Origin: an uncultured Marinobacter sp.
GTDB taxonomy: Bacteria > Pseudomonadota > Gammaproteobacteria > Pseudomonadales > Oleiphilaceae
Direction of reading: 5' to 3'
Length of the DNA stretch: 64,000 nt
NCBI RefSeq assembly: GCF_947259545.1
Contig: NZ_CAMYMK010000009.1
Coordinates: forward strand, 310,001-374,000
Both the position numbers and the translations under genes were made by a program. The notes beneath the pieces were generated by a model. It ran no database searches. It was not told the origin of the DNA and saw only the letters and a list, made by a program, of their open reading frames with translations. Below are positions 17,561 to 27,153 of this stretch, piece after piece (the first letter of the stretch is position 1; each line of letters begins with the position of its first letter).

Positions 17561-18946
17561 TTAGGTTCTCGGCGCGAACAGAAATAGCCGCAATCCCAGA
17601 AGAATGCTGGCGGATGCCAGCCCCCCTGTTAATCCTACCCAGAATCCGGCGGCGCCCATGGCCGGCACCAACCCATCGGTAAAAGTCAGCACGTAGCCAA
17701 GCGGCAGCCCCACCAGCCAGAATGAAAACAGCATGATAAACATGGGAATACCGGTGTCCTTGTAGCCCCGCAGAGCACTGATGCAGGTAACCTGGATGAC
17801 ATCGGCGATCTGGAACAGTGCCGCGAACATCAGCAGGCTGACTGTCACTTCCCTGACCGCTGCATCGCTGGTGTACAGTGCGGCGATCTGCTCTGCAAAG
17901 GTAAACAGCAGGGTCGCAAACACTAACGCAACGGTGGCTGCGAGGATCAGCGAACTGCGGGAAATCAGCCGAGCGGTATCGGGTGCCTGGGCACCGATAA
18001 GGAAGCTGACCCTTAGGGTCAGGGCCATGCCGATACTCAGGGGGAGCATGAACACCAGGGACACCACGTTGAGGGCAATCTGGTGGCCCGCCACCACCAC
18101 CGGCCCCAGCGGTGCCAGGAACAGTGCAATGACAGAAAACAGGCTGGCTTCCACGAAGATCGTGAAGCCGATGGGCACGCCGATTTTCAGAATGTAGCGA
18201 ATACCTGCGGGATCGGGTTTTACCCAATCGGCAAGCAGGTGAAAGCGACGGTACACCTCGCTGCGGTTCAGATACACCAGCAGGGCAATGGCGGCGACAC
18301 CGTTGGACAGCGACGTGGCCCAGCCGCACCCAACGCCCCCCATGGCGGGCAAACCCAGTTTGCCGTAGATGAATACGTAATTAAGCGGCAGGTTGAGCAG
18401 GGTGCTTAGTACCGCAAAAGCCATAATCACCCGGGTGTGTCCCAGGCCATCGGTCAGTCCCCGCAATGCGGTCATCAGCAGCAGAGCCGGAATACCCCAG
18501 GCAAAGGCGTCAAGATAGCCCTGGGTGATGCCGGCGGTATGGGGGTCGAGGTTGAGTCGGTCCAGAACCGGATGCACGTGGGTCAGTAACAGGATCATCA
18601 CCACCGAACCGACGGCGGCGATGTAAAGCCCCTGCCAGGTGGCGGGCATGATCTTGTCAGTGGTACGGGCGCCATTGTAGCCGGAGATGATGGGCTGCAG
18701 GGCGCCGAGCAATCCCATGAAGAACAGGAACAACGGCATCCACAAGCTGCTGCCGATACCCACTGCCGCCAGGTCTTCGGCACTGGCGTGGCCCGCCATG
18801 ACGGTATCGATCACCCCATTGGCCATCTGTGCCAGTTGGGCAATCAGGATCGGCCCGCCCAGTATCGCCAGGGTGCGCCATTCGGTAAGGGTCCGCTGGA
18901 TCAGTGGCTGTTTGCTGGCGGGCAGGGGCTGATGGGTCTCGTCCAT
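17561..18946 (-). CDS. MATE family efflux transporter
   Basis: This 461-residue inner-membrane protein has about 12 hydrophobic segments in two homologous halves, as in NorM/DinF-type multidrug exporters driven by Na+ or H+. The opening GGPILIAQLAQMANGVIDTVMAG is typical of the first MATE helix, and a matching GVPIGFTIFVEASLF begins the second half. The ATG at 18946 (MDETHQPL) gives the expected family length; upstream codons in frame belong to the intergenic region. It is divergent from the EamA transporter gene. The substrate is unknown. Confidence 0.92.
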   Translation of the reverse strand: MDETHQPLPASKQPLIQRTLTEWRTLAILGGPILIAQLAQMANGVIDTVMAGHASAEDLAAVGIGSSLWMPLFLFFMGLLGALQPIISGYNGARTTDKIMPATWQGLYIAAVGSVVMILLLTHVHPVLDRLNLDPHTAGITQGYLDAFAWGIPALLLMTALRGLTDGLGHTRVIMAFAVLSTLLNLPLNYVFIYGKLGLPAMGGVGCGWATSLSNGVAAIALLVYLNRSEVYRRFHLLADWVKPDPAGIRYILKIGVPIGFTIFVEASLFSVIALFLAPLGPVVVAGHQIALNVVSLVFMLPLSIGMALTLRVSFLIGAQAPDTARLISRSSLILAATVALVFATLLFTFAEQIAALYTSDAAVREVTVSLLMFAALFQIADVIQVTCISALRGYKDTGIPMFIMLFSFWLVGLPLGYVLTFTDGLVPAMGAAGFWVGLTGGLASASILLGLRLFLFAPRT

Positions 18947-19128
18947 GGGGTGTGATACTGCCTTGGCGGTTTGGGCGGTGAACAGGTGTTGTGTCAGCGG
19001 GCATGGTAACCGAACACGGTGGTGATCGGCATACTGCTTTTCCGGTATAGGCGAATGGTATTGCGTGGCTGTACAGCCTCGGGAGCGAAGCGGTAAAGTG
19101 CCGCTTTTCTGAACAACTGGCGAGTAAT

Positions 19129-19998
19129 ATGGGTCTTCTGGTCTTTGTAACCGTCCTCTGGGCATTCTCCTTCAGCCTGATTGGTGAATTTCTCGCCGGG
19201 CAGGTGGACAGCGATTTCGCAGTACTAACGCGGGTCCTGCTGGCGGCTCTGGTCTTCCTGCCGTTTACCCGCTGGCGCGGGGTTGCGACGGGCCAGAAGC
19301 TGGGTATTGTGGTGACCGGCATGCTGCAGTTTGGCATCACCTACCTGTGCCTCTACCGGTCTTTCAGCTATCTCACGGTGCCGGAGGTGCTGCTGTTCAC
19401 AATCTTTACGCCGTTGTATGTCACTCTCATTGACGATGCCATGTATCGCCGGTTCTCGCCTGTGGCGCTGTTGGCTGCCGCAGTGGCCACCGTGGGGGCC
19501 GGGATTATCCGTTACGATGGGCTGAGCCAGGATTTCATTACCGGTTTCCTGCTGTTGCAGGTGGCCAATTTCACCTTTGCCGCCGGCCAGGTGGGCTATA
19601 AGCATGTGATGCGCCATTACCCGTCTGAGGTTCCGGCTTTCCGTACCTTCGGGTATTTCTTCTTTGGGGCTCTGATCATTGCGCTGCCCTCATTCCTGAT
19701 TTTCGGTGATGGCAGCAGGCTGCCGGAAACCGGCCTTCAGTGGGGCATCCTCGCCTGGCTGGGGCTGGCTGCTTCCGGTGTGGGCCTGTTCCTGTGGAAT
19801 CGCGGGGCCTGTCATGTCGACGCCGGTACTCTGGCAATCATGAACAACGCCCTGGTGCCGGCGGGCTTGCTGGTTAACCTGTTGATCTGGAACCGGGATG
19901 CGGATTTGTTGCGGTTGCTCTTGGGGGGCGCGGTGATTGCGGCATCCCTGTGGCTGAATGCCCGCTTCCACCCTCGGGCCCGTCTCGCTATTACTTGA
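19129..19998 (+). CDS. EamA/DMT family transporter
   Basis: This 289-residue membrane protein has about ten hydrophobic segments arranged as two EamA repeats, as in drug/metabolite exporters of the RhaT/YdcZ superfamily. The start ATG follows GCGAGTAAT, a weak ribosome site, but the protein begins directly with the first membrane helix as expected. It is divergent from the MATE exporter. Its substrate cannot be predicted. Confidence 0.88.
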   Translation: MGLLVFVTVLWAFSFSLIGEFLAGQVDSDFAVLTRVLLAALVFLPFTRWRGVATGQKLGIVVTGMLQFGITYLCLYRSFSYLTVPEVLLFTIFTPLYVTLIDDAMYRRFSPVALLAAAVATVGAGIIRYDGLSQDFITGFLLLQVANFTFAAGQVGYKHVMRHYPSEVPAFRTFGYFFFGALIIALPSFLIFGDGSRLPETGLQWGILAWLGLAASGVGLFLWNRGACHVDAGTLAIMNNALVPAGLLVNLLIWNRDADLLRLLLGGAVIAASLWLNARFHPRARLAIT

Positions 19999-20008
19999 AC
20001 TTTCGAAC

Positions 20009-20035
20009 TAATGGTTTTCCGTTACTGGTCGATAA
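20009..20035 (+). promoter_or_regulatory. probable sigma-28 (FliA) promoter
   Basis: TAATGGTT (20009-20016), an 11-base spacer and GTCGATAA (20028-20035) match the flagellar sigma-28 consensus TAAAGTTT-N11-GCCGATAA at 13 of 16 positions with exact spacing. It lies 113 bases before the chemoreceptor gene, the kind of gene this sigma factor usually serves. Confidence 0.65.
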
Positions 20036-20148
20036 TATTGGTAACCATACAAAGATAGTGGTCTTTGGTAGAAGCATGGTACTAATCTATCCTGCAACTA
20101 TCTGAATTTAAGAATTCGGCCCAAGCGCCCACATAGACGGATGTCGAT

Positions 20149-21714
20149 ATGAGAAAAAACCTGCCGGTTACCCAGAGGGAAGTTAGGATGCGTGAGGGTG
20201 GTCGCCTGATCACCACCACCGACCTGAAAGGGGTTATCACCTACTGTAACGATGAGTTTGCCGAAATCAGCGGTTTTAGCCGAGAAGAACTGGTCGGTCA
20301 GGCTCACAACATCATTCGCCATCCGGATATGCCGCAAGCTGTGTTCAAGGGCATGTGGGATTACCTGAAAGCCGGCAAGGCCTGGATGGGTGTGGTGAAG
20401 AACCGTGCCCAGTCCGGTGACCATTACTGGGTGAGTGCTTACGTTACGCCGATTACTGAGAATGGTCAGGTTGTGGGTTACGAGTCGGTTCGTGTTTCCC
20501 CCACCCGGGAGCAGGTCAGTCGCGCAGAAAACCTGTACAAGCGCATAAACGCGGGACGTTCCATCGTTGGTATTCAGAGCCGGGTAGCGTCTGTCGTCAA
20601 ATCCGGCTGGCCGTTTTTCCTGTCCCTGGCGTTGAGTCTGGGCGCACTGGCCATGGGTGAGCCGGCGCTGGCTGTGGCCATGATCGTTGCTGGTCATGCC
20701 ATTGGGGCGGCGTTCGTTTTCAAATCCGTGACCGGTCGTTTGAATCAGATTCTGAAGCTTCGCGCGGATGCGTTCCGTGATCCCGTGGTGGCCCGGACAT
20801 ACAGTGACGAGAGTGGTCTCTTCTCCCAGCTATCAATGGTATTGCTCAGCGAAGATGCGCGTATCCGGACAGCGCTGGCCCGTATTGAGGATCAGGCGGA
20901 ACTATTGTCGGCGCAGGCCGAAGCGTCCCATGGTTACATCAGCGAGGGTGCCAAGGCCATCGCCCGGCAGCGCGCGGAAACCGACCAGACTGCGTCTGCC
21001 ATCAACGAAATGACCGCCTCCATTCAGGAAGTGGCGGAAACGGTTAACGCTAATGCCCGCGATGCTGAGGAAGCCAATAGCTTTGCCGCCTCGGGCAGCA
21101 AGCGCAGTGAGGAGGCGCTGGAAGCCATTGAGCAGCTGGTGACGCGGGTTAATGGTATTGGTGAGGTAATCGGCCGACTGGGCGAATCCACCAACAGTAT
21201 CGGGGAGGCCGCCAACCTGATCTCCGACATTGCCGACCAGACCAATTTGCTGGCACTTAATGCGGCGATTGAGGCAGCCCGTGCCGGCGAGCAGGGTCGG
21301 GGCTTTGCGGTGGTCGCGGATGAAGTCCGCACGCTGGCCAGCCGGACCCGGGAGTCAACCGTGAAAATCCAGGAAGTCATCGACGATTTCCGCCAACAGG
21401 TTGAACAGGCGGTATCGGCAACTCGCGATGGTGAGCAAGTGGCTGGCCAGGGGTTGGCGAAAGTCCGCGAGGCAGAAACCTCATTGCGGGACATTGTGTC
21501 GGCCATCCAGAACATTTCCGACAGCTTCATCAGCATGTCTGCGGCCTTTGAGGAACAAAGTCACGTATCGGATGAGATCAATCGTCAGATTGTGAACATT
21601 GCCGAGTTGGCGGACAACAGTACCGAACAGGCCAACTCCGCCCAGGACAGCAGTACAAAACTGAGCGAAATGTCACACGGATTGAAAGACCTGGTGTCGC
21701 GCTTTGTAAAGTAA
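20149..21714 (+). CDS. Aer-like PAS methyl-accepting chemotaxis protein
   Basis: This 521-residue receptor begins [12 protein letters not shown], the hallmark N-terminus of Aer aerotaxis receptors. A PAS domain follows (about 15-120, [21 protein letters not shown] and IIRHPDMP) that in Aer binds FAD and reports redox state. Two hydrophobic stretches (about 145-190) form a membrane hairpin with no periplasmic domain. The rest is a long coiled signalling domain whose tip contains [15 protein letters not shown] sequence ([14 protein letters not shown]) for CheA/CheW contact. It has its own sigma-28-like promoter upstream. No other chemotaxis gene is nearby. Confidence 0.92.
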   Translation: MRKNLPVTQREVRMREGGRLITTTDLKGVITYCNDEFAEISGFSREELVGQAHNIIRHPDMPQAVFKGMWDYLKAGKAWMGVVKNRAQSGDHYWVSAYVTPITENGQVVGYESVRVSPTREQVSRAENLYKRINAGRSIVGIQSRVASVVKSGWPFFLSLALSLGALAMGEPALAVAMIVAGHAIGAAFVFKSVTGRLNQILKLRADAFRDPVVARTYSDESGLFSQLSMVLLSEDARIRTALARIEDQAELLSAQAEASHGYISEGAKAIARQRAETDQTASAINEMTASIQEVAETVNANARDAEEANSFAASGSKRSEEALEAIEQLVTRVNGIGEVIGRLGESTNSIGEAANLISDIADQTNLLALNAAIEAARAGEQGRGFAVVADEVRTLASRTRESTVKIQEVIDDFRQQVEQAVSATRDGEQVAGQGLAKVREAETSLRDIVSAIQNISDSFISMSAAFEEQSHVSDEINRQIVNIAELADNSTEQANSAQDSSTKLSEMSHGLKDLVSRFVK

Positions 21715-21879
21715 AACCAGTCGGTTGGTTTGCCGGGAGCGTCGGGCTGTCATGTGCTCCGCCCCGGTTAACTGGCATCCATCTGCGACTACTGGCAAAA
21801 TCCCGCCCCAATTGCCGGAGGCTATCTCCGGCAAATCCAATATAAAGCGATTCCTCAGCCAAAAGCACAGGATGAAAAC

Positions 21880-23262
21880 ATGACTGACAATAACCAGGCT
21901 GCAGCCCCACGTGGCATGTGGTCCTCGAGGCTGGCCTTTATTCTGGCGGCGACTGGCTCTGCCGTTGGCCTTGGTAATATCTGGAAGTTCCCGTATGTGA
22001 CCGGTGAGAATGGTGGTGGTGCCTTCGTACTGGTCTACCTTCTGTGTATTGCCATTATTGGTATTCCCATCATGATGGCCGAAGTATTCATCGGTCGTAA
22101 TGGGCGCCATAACCCGATTACCAGTATGCGACTGGTGGCGGAACGTAACCTCAGCTCCCCGGCCTGGCGCATCTCCGCGATAGTGGGTGTGCTGGCGGCC
22201 TTTATAATCCTTTCCTTCTATTCGGTCATTGGTGGTTGGGCGGCTTCCTATATTGGCCATGCCGCCACCGGGGATTTTACGGGTCAGGATGCAGATGCCA
22301 TCGGTGCCCTGTTCGGTGACCTGCTTGCCAGCCCCGGAATGCTGCTGGCCTGGCACAGTCTGTTTATGGGACTGATCATCTTTGTCGTGGCTCGCGGCCT
22401 CAAGTCCGGGCTTGAGCGGGCGGTCAACATCCTGATGCCTGCCCTGTTCGTGTTGCTGTTGCTGGCGGTTGGTTACGCGGCGACCACAACCGGTTTTGGC
22501 CAGGCGGTGAGTTTCCTGTTTACACCGAACTTTGGCGCGTTGACCGTTAATGGGGTTCTGATCGCCCTGGGCCATGCTTTCTTCACCCTTAGCCTGGGCA
22601 TGGCCATCATGATGGCTTACGGTTCCTATCTGGGCCCGGATGTTTCCATTGGCCGCACAGCAATTGCTGTCTCGGTTATGGATACTGTGGTGGCGTTGCT
22701 GGCCGGGTTGGCGATCTTCCCGATCGTCTTTGCCAATGGCCTGGAAGCGGGTGCCGGTCCCGGCCTGATCTTCCAGACTCTGCCTCTGGCCTTTGGACAG
22801 ATGCCCATGGGTAGCCTGTTTGGCACGCTGTTCTTTGTTCTGTTGCTGTTTGCCGCATGGACGTCCGGTATCTCACTGCTGGAACCGGTGGTTGAGTGGG
22901 TTGAAGAGAAATTCTCCGTGGGACGTGTTGGAAGCTCGATTCTGGTGGGCGCTGCCTGCTGGTTGCTGGGTATTGCGTCTATCCTTTCGCTGAACGAGTG
23001 GTCCGGATTTGCGCCGCTGGGCATGTTTGAGCGCTTTGAAGGCAAGACCATCTTCGACTTGCTGGATTTCTTCACCGCTAACATCATGCTGCCGTTGTCC
23101 GGTCTGTTGACTGCGGTATTCGTTGGCTGGTTCGTTGCCAAGGAATCCCTGAAGGCGGATCTGGCGATGAAAGGTGGCAGCTTTACCTTGTGGTATAACC
23201 TGATTCGATTCGTGACACCGATCGCCGTGAGTGTTGTATTCGTCTATAACCTGCTGGCGTAA
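21880..23262 (+). CDS. NSS family sodium-dependent transporter
   Basis: This 460-residue membrane protein has about 11-12 segments. Its first helix, with GSAVGLGNIWKFPY followed by ENGGGAF, is the signature of the neurotransmitter:sodium symporter (SNF) family, where these backbone positions bind Na+ and substrate. Bacterial members take up amino acids. It stands alone, with its own ribosome site and a bidirectional terminator just after the stop. Confidence 0.92.
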   Translation: MTDNNQAAAPRGMWSSRLAFILAATGSAVGLGNIWKFPYVTGENGGGAFVLVYLLCIAIIGIPIMMAEVFIGRNGRHNPITSMRLVAERNLSSPAWRISAIVGVLAAFIILSFYSVIGGWAASYIGHAATGDFTGQDADAIGALFGDLLASPGMLLAWHSLFMGLIIFVVARGLKSGLERAVNILMPALFVLLLLAVGYAATTTGFGQAVSFLFTPNFGALTVNGVLIALGHAFFTLSLGMAIMMAYGSYLGPDVSIGRTAIAVSVMDTVVALLAGLAIFPIVFANGLEAGAGPGLIFQTLPLAFGQMPMGSLFGTLFFVLLLFAAWTSGISLLEPVVEWVEEKFSVGRVGSSILVGAACWLLGIASILSLNEWSGFAPLGMFERFEGKTIFDLLDFFTANIMLPLSGLLTAVFVGWFVAKESLKADLAMKGGSFTLWYNLIRFVTPIAVSVVFVYNLLA

Positions 23263-23270
23263 ATGAACTA

Positions 23271-23300
23271 AACGGGGCAGACCTCGCGGTCTGCCCCGTT
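23271..23300. terminator. bidirectional rho-independent terminator
   Basis: AACGGGGCAGACC (23271-23283) pairs perfectly with GGTCTGCCCCGTT (23288-23300) around a four-base loop. A/T-rich flanks on both sides let it serve the symporter and the convergent small-protein gene, whose stop codon begins at the last stem base. Confidence 0.85.
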
Positions 23301-23884
23301 TATTTTCCGCTCTCTCCGGATTCGGTGACCGCACGCAGGGCCTGCATGTGTGGACGAACTGCCTGTTTGTCTGCAGCCGGAGCCTGTCTGGCGCTTTCCA
23401 TCGCGGCCGTGGCCCCGCCCATCATCGACCTCATCTGTTCTTTCTGGGCTTCGCTCAGGTTCGGGTTATTGTTGATTTCATCCATGGCTGCCGCCATTTC
23501 CCGGGCCATTTGCGGATGTTGGTCCTCCATTTCAATGGCCATCCATGCCTGGAACACCCGATCCCCGGTGGCGCCCCAGTCTTCCATCGAATCAAAACCG
23601 TTGTTTTTAACGATGTCTTCCATTCGGTTGTAGGCTTCGTGCCCCCGCATTTGGTTCACCGAGTCGGAAAAGATGGATGAGAAATCGGGCATGTCCGACG
23701 GATTTCTGGAGCCCTGCATCTGTTCGTTCAGCTGGTCAAAGTCGTCCTCGAGGGTTTCGGCTTCTTGCAGTGTGTTGATGAAGGCCCGGACTTTCTCGTT
23801 AGTGAGACTGTCGGCAGCCAGCGGGCTGGTTGTCAAAAGCAGGGTGAGAGCCAGAACAAGACACAGTGAAAGTGAGTGTTGCAT
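23300..23884 (-). CDS. exported protein of unknown function
   Basis: This 194-residue protein starts with a clear Sec signal peptide (about residues 1-23, basic-poor n-region, leucine-rich core, cleavage near PLAAD). The mature part is acidic, helical and rich in Met and Gln (DQLNEQMQG, EAQKEQMRSMMGG). I see no enzymatic motif or Cys. It is probably periplasmic. The start has TCCT-complementary GGAGG upstream (AGGAAACTC on the minus strand). It is transcribed away from the TRAP operon. Confidence 0.75.
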   Translation of the reverse strand: MQHSLSLCLVLALTLLLTTSPLAADSLTNEKVRAFINTLQEAETLEDDFDQLNEQMQGSRNPSDMPDFSSIFSDSVNQMRGHEAYNRMEDIVKNNGFDSMEDWGATGDRVFQAWMAIEMEDQHPQMAREMAAAMDEINNNPNLSEAQKEQMRSMMGGATAAMESARQAPAADKQAVRPHMQALRAVTESGESGK

Positions 23885-24000
23885 GAGTTTCCTCCGTGAG
23901 AAGTATGCCCCCGAATCCTTGTGCCGGGGGCTTATCTATACAATAGACACTACTCCTGGAAACTCGCAACCTGCTCAGGCGTGCCGGCAGCCGGGCCGGC

Positions 24001-25311
24001 TCAGAAGAAAAGATCCGGCAGGTAGGTGGCGATTTCCGGGAAGATCATGATCAGGGCAAGGCCGACGATCTCGACAAGGACGAAAGGAATGATCGATGAG
24101 TAGATGTCCTTCATGGTGATGCCCGGTGGCACCACGCCCTTCAGGTAGAACAAGTTGAAGCCGAACGGCGGTGTCATGTAGCCGATTTCCATGTTGATCA
24201 CGAACAGGATGCCGAACCAGATTGGATCGAAGCCCAGGGATTCCACAATCGGCATGAACACCGGCAGGGTTATCAGCATGATGCCGACCGGGTCCAGCAC
24301 CATGGCCAGCAGGAACACAATCAGCATCATGGCGATGATGATGCCCCAGGGGCCGCCGGGAATCGTGTTCATCAGGCTCTCGATCAGGTCCTGGGCGCCC
24401 ATGCTCTGATAGGCGGCACTGAAGGCGTGGGCTGCGAACAGTATCCACATGATCATGCCAGTGAGCTTGAAGGTCCGGATGGCTGCTTCCTGCAGGATGT
24501 TCCACTTGAACTGCCGGTACACCGCCGCGGAAATCAGCGCGCCGAGTACACCCATGGCAGCGGCTTCGGTGGGCGTGGTGATGCCGCCAATGATGGAGCC
24601 CAGCACCATAATGACTACGCCGATCGGCAACAGCACCGCCCGCAGGGCGCGAAGCTTCTCCGGCCAGGTGCCGCGCTCTTCCTTGGGCAGTGCGGGCGCC
24701 AGTTCGGGCTGCAGATGGCTGCGCACCAGGATGTAGATGGCGGTCAGCACCATCAGCAGAATGCCCGGCATGATGCCGGCGGCAAACATTTTGCCCACGG
24801 ATACGCCAGTGATCAGGGCATAGAGAATCATCAGGATGCTGGGGGGAATCAGTATGCCCCAGCCACCGCCGGTGTTGATCACACCCAGGGCCATCTTCTT
24901 GTCATAACCCCGTTCCAGCATGGACGGCAGGGCGATGGTGCCCATGGCAACAACCGCTGCGCCACTGATACCGACCATGGCCGCAAAGACGGCACAGATG
25001 CCCAGGGTGCCGATGGCAAGACCACCCCGAAGACCGCCGCACCAGAGGTGCATCATGCGGTACAGATCCTTGGCCACGCCGGTTCGTTCCAGGATCATCG
25101 CCATGAAAACGAACAGGGGGATCGCCACCAGGGTAAAGCTTTCCATGGTGCCCCAGATCTGCGAGGACACCATGTAGAAGGAATCGAAGCCCCAGGTGAA
25201 ATAGAGGAAGACGACGGATACGCCGCCCAGCACAAAGGCCAGTGGCAGCCCGAGCAGCAGGAAGAACAGCAGGGAGCCGAAGAACAGCAGGGTCAGAACT
25301 TCAATACTCAC
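24001..25311 (-). CDS. dctM: TRAP transporter large membrane subunit
   Basis: This 436-residue protein with about 12 membrane segments is the DctM/SiaM-type channel subunit of a tripartite ATP-independent periplasmic transporter, which uses an ion gradient to import a bound carboxylate-type substrate. Motifs such as IPLFVFMAMILERTG, GGWGILIPPSILMI and GGITTPTEAAAMG are typical. Translation probably begins at the GTG at 25311 within GTGA, overlapping the small-subunit stop by four bases. It forms an operon dctP-dctQ-dctM with the next two genes. Confidence 0.92.
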   Translation of the reverse strand: MSIEVLTLLFFGSLLFFLLLGLPLAFVLGGVSVVFLYFTWGFDSFYMVSSQIWGTMESFTLVAIPLFVFMAMILERTGVAKDLYRMMHLWCGGLRGGLAIGTLGICAVFAAMVGISGAAVVAMGTIALPSMLERGYDKKMALGVINTGGGWGILIPPSILMILYALITGVSVGKMFAAGIMPGILLMVLTAIYILVRSHLQPELAPALPKEERGTWPEKLRALRAVLLPIGVVIMVLGSIIGGITTPTEAAAMGVLGALISAAVYRQFKWNILQEAAIRTFKLTGMIMWILFAAHAFSAAYQSMGAQDLIESLMNTIPGGPWGIIIAMMLIVFLLAMVLDPVGIMLITLPVFMPIVESLGFDPIWFGILFVINMEIGYMTPPFGFNLFYLKGVVPPGITMKDIYSSIIPFVLVEIVGLALIMIFPEIATYLPDLFF

Positions 25312-25856
25312 AGTGCCTCTCCTTTTTCGTCTTCCTGTGCTTCGGGGGTGTAGTAACTGAGGTTGAAGGCCACTGCGATGTCTTCCAGTAATTTGACGAT
25401 ACCTTGCAGAACCAGCAAACCGGTGCCCAGTGGAATGGCTGCCTTCACTGGCCAGATAGGCGGGTTCCAGGCGGAATAGGAGGTTTCCCAACTGGCGATG
25501 GATTCACTCGCCATGTCGTAGCCGAAGTACAACAGCGCCAATGTGAAGATGAAAAAGACCACGGAAGTCAGAATGTCGAGGATAGCCCGGCCACGAGGGG
25601 GCAGGTGTGAATGCAACAGATCGACATTCACGTGGCCACGGTGTGCCATGATGTAACCACCTGACATGACGGCGTAGATACCAAACAGCATCTGGGTCAG
25701 TTCGTTGGTCCACACGGTGGGTGAGTTGAACAGGTAGCGGAAGGCCACTTCCATGATCAGGAACACGAACATAGCAAAGACGATAAGCGCTATCCCGCGC
25801 CCGATAACCTCATTGAGGCGAGTTACCCCTCTCATGAATGCAGTCAGCACACCCAT
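25308..25856 (-). CDS. dctQ: TRAP transporter small membrane subunit
   Basis: This 182-residue protein with four membrane segments is the DctQ-type small subunit that holds the TRAP complex together with DctM. It shows the family features near the second helix (FNSPTVWTNELTQMLFGIY and GHVNVDLL). It overlaps dctM by four bases and is separated from dctP by 80 bases that carry a strong hairpin. Confidence 0.9.
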   Translation of the reverse strand: MGVLTAFMRGVTRLNEVIGRGIALIVFAMFVFLIMEVAFRYLFNSPTVWTNELTQMLFGIYAVMSGGYIMAHRGHVNVDLLHSHLPPRGRAILDILTSVVFFIFTLALLYFGYDMASESIASWETSYSAWNPPIWPVKAAIPLGTGLLVLQGIVKLLEDIAVAFNLSYYTPEAQEDEKGEAL

Positions 25857-25892
25857 TGGTATTCTCCGGGAAACGGTGGGTTCATAAGCGAA

Positions 25893-25916
25893 GCCGGGCC
25901 AGAAAACTGGCCCGGC
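25893..25916 (-). promoter_or_regulatory. dctP-dctQ intercistronic hairpin
   Basis: GCCGGGCCAG (25893-25902) and CTGGCCCGGC (25907-25916) form a perfect 10-bp stem with a four-base loop between dctP and dctQ. No T run follows in the direction of transcription. A structure of this kind can protect the upstream message or attenuate read-through, giving more binding protein than membrane subunits. That role is inferred. Confidence 0.6.
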
Positions 25917-25936
25917 CGGTTTCAGGTGTCAGGCGC

Positions 25937-26983
25937 TTACAGGTAGCCCAGCTCTGCCAGGTAGTCTTTCAGCATGTCCAGCGCCTTTTTGGCGTTGTCG
26001 CTGCGCTTGCCTTCCTCATCCCACAATTTCTGGGCGGTCTGGGTCAGACGATCCTGCACCTCATCCGGCAGCGTGTTGACCTCAACGCCGTGTTCGTTGA
26101 TGGCCTTGGCGAGAGTAATGCGTTCCTTGTACTGGTACTCGTTGGTGCGGAACCAGAACTGCTCATTCAGCGCCTGCTTGACGATTTTCTGCATGTCTTC
26201 CGGCAGCTTGTCCAGGGCCTTCTGGCTGACGATGATGACATCGGTGCCAGCAATGTTCAGAGCCGGCTGCACGTGGTATTTGGCCACTTCGTACAGACCC
26301 ATGGAGAAAGCACCCTGGGAAGCGCCCCAGTGGGCACCGTCGACAATGCCGGAGTCCAGGGCAGAATAGAGTTCACTACCCGGGATATAGGAGGCGGCAG
26401 CACCGGCTTCGGTCAGGAATGTCTGCAATGCACCGGAAGAGCGGATTTTCAGCTTGGTGAAATCTTCCCAGCTGTTGATCGGCTGCTTGACCACCATCTC
26501 GGTGGGGTAGACCTTGTCGGTTGCCCAGTAGACACCGTATTCGGCAGCTTCATCGCGAAGCATTTGTTCAAAGCCGAGGCCCTGGTGGAAATAGGCGGCT
26601 TCCCAGACATTACGGAAGGCGAACGGCAGACCGGACGCAATGCCCGCGAGGGTGATCTTGTCCTGCGCATAAGACGGGGAAATGGTACCCATTTCCAGAA
26701 TGCCACGGCTGACAGCGTTGAAGATTTCCTTGGCCTTGAACAATGAGCCGGCTTCGTACAGCTCCAGCTCCAGGCGTCCGTCGGTGCGTTCTTCAAGAAT
26801 CTTCTGGAGACGAACCAGGCTATCTTCATAGGAACTGCTGGAACCCGGCCAATGGGACTGGACTTTCCAGGTATAGATTTCCTCGGCAGCTGCCGGAGCG
26901 CTGGCCAATGCGGCGGTCAGGCCCAGGGTCAGGGCGCTACCGTAGATGGTCAGGGTTTTTCTGGCGGTGGTTAGCATCTTCAT
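25937..26983 (-). CDS. dctP: TRAP transporter solute-binding protein
   Basis: This 348-residue periplasmic protein has a Sec signal peptide (MKMLTTARKTLTIYGSALTL..., cleavage near APAAAEE) and the DctP fold. The conserved substrate-carboxylate Arg lies in LKIRSSG, and EMGTISPSYAQ and DGAHWGASQG are also typical. It captures the substrate for the DctQM importer. The ATG at 26983 begins the signal peptide. The substrate class is probably an organic or aromatic acid given the surrounding acyl-CoA genes, but residues alone do not settle it. An IclR-like palindrome lies 43 bases upstream of the start. Confidence 0.92.
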   Translation of the reverse strand: MKMLTTARKTLTIYGSALTLGLTAALASAPAAAEEIYTWKVQSHWPGSSSSYEDSLVRLQKILEERTDGRLELELYEAGSLFKAKEIFNAVSRGILEMGTISPSYAQDKITLAGIASGLPFAFRNVWEAAYFHQGLGFEQMLRDEAAEYGVYWATDKVYPTEMVVKQPINSWEDFTKLKIRSSGALQTFLTEAGAAASYIPGSELYSALDSGIVDGAHWGASQGAFSMGLYEVAKYHVQPALNIAGTDVIIVSQKALDKLPEDMQKIVKQALNEQFWFRTNEYQYKERITLAKAINEHGVEVNTLPDEVQDRLTQTAQKLWDEEGKRSDNAKKALDMLKDYLAELGYL

Positions 26984-27025
26984 TGCGGGACCTCGGTCAT
27001 TGTTGTGTTGGACGTCCTGTTTTAG

Positions 27026-27040
27026 TTTCGCACTGCAGAA
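27026..27040. promoter_or_regulatory. palindromic operator candidate, dctP / enoyl-CoA hydratase
   Basis: TTTCGCACTGCAGAA fits the shared palindrome TTYCGCWNWGCGRAA found upstream of several catabolic genes in this window. It lies between the divergent dctPQM operon and the hydratase gene and could control both. Confidence 0.5.
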
Positions 27041-27153
27041 CTGTTGGTTGCAGAATGAATTCGTGTATCTGAATCTATCACACACTTTGCGTTTTGCAAT
27101 AGGATGGAGGTCTATATTCCGTTACCAAAGTTTAGTCCAAGAGGAGATGTCCA

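Noticed and set aside
19088..19106. AAGCGG...CCGCTT hairpin before the EamA gene
   Set aside because: Only a six-base stem inside a promoter region; too weak to call as an operator or terminator.
23917..23941. GCCCCCG...CGGGGGC hairpin downstream of dctM
   Set aside because: Seven-base stem without a T run and about 70 bases past the stop; not convincing as a terminator.
24427..25353. 308-codon plus-strand frame over dctM
   Set aside because: Antisense, very rich in Gln, His and Gly; no membrane or enzyme motifs.
27090..27104. TTTGCGTTTTGCAAT near the hydratase start as another operator copy
   Set aside because: It does not keep the CGC-N3-GCG core of the palindrome; spacing and core bases differ.
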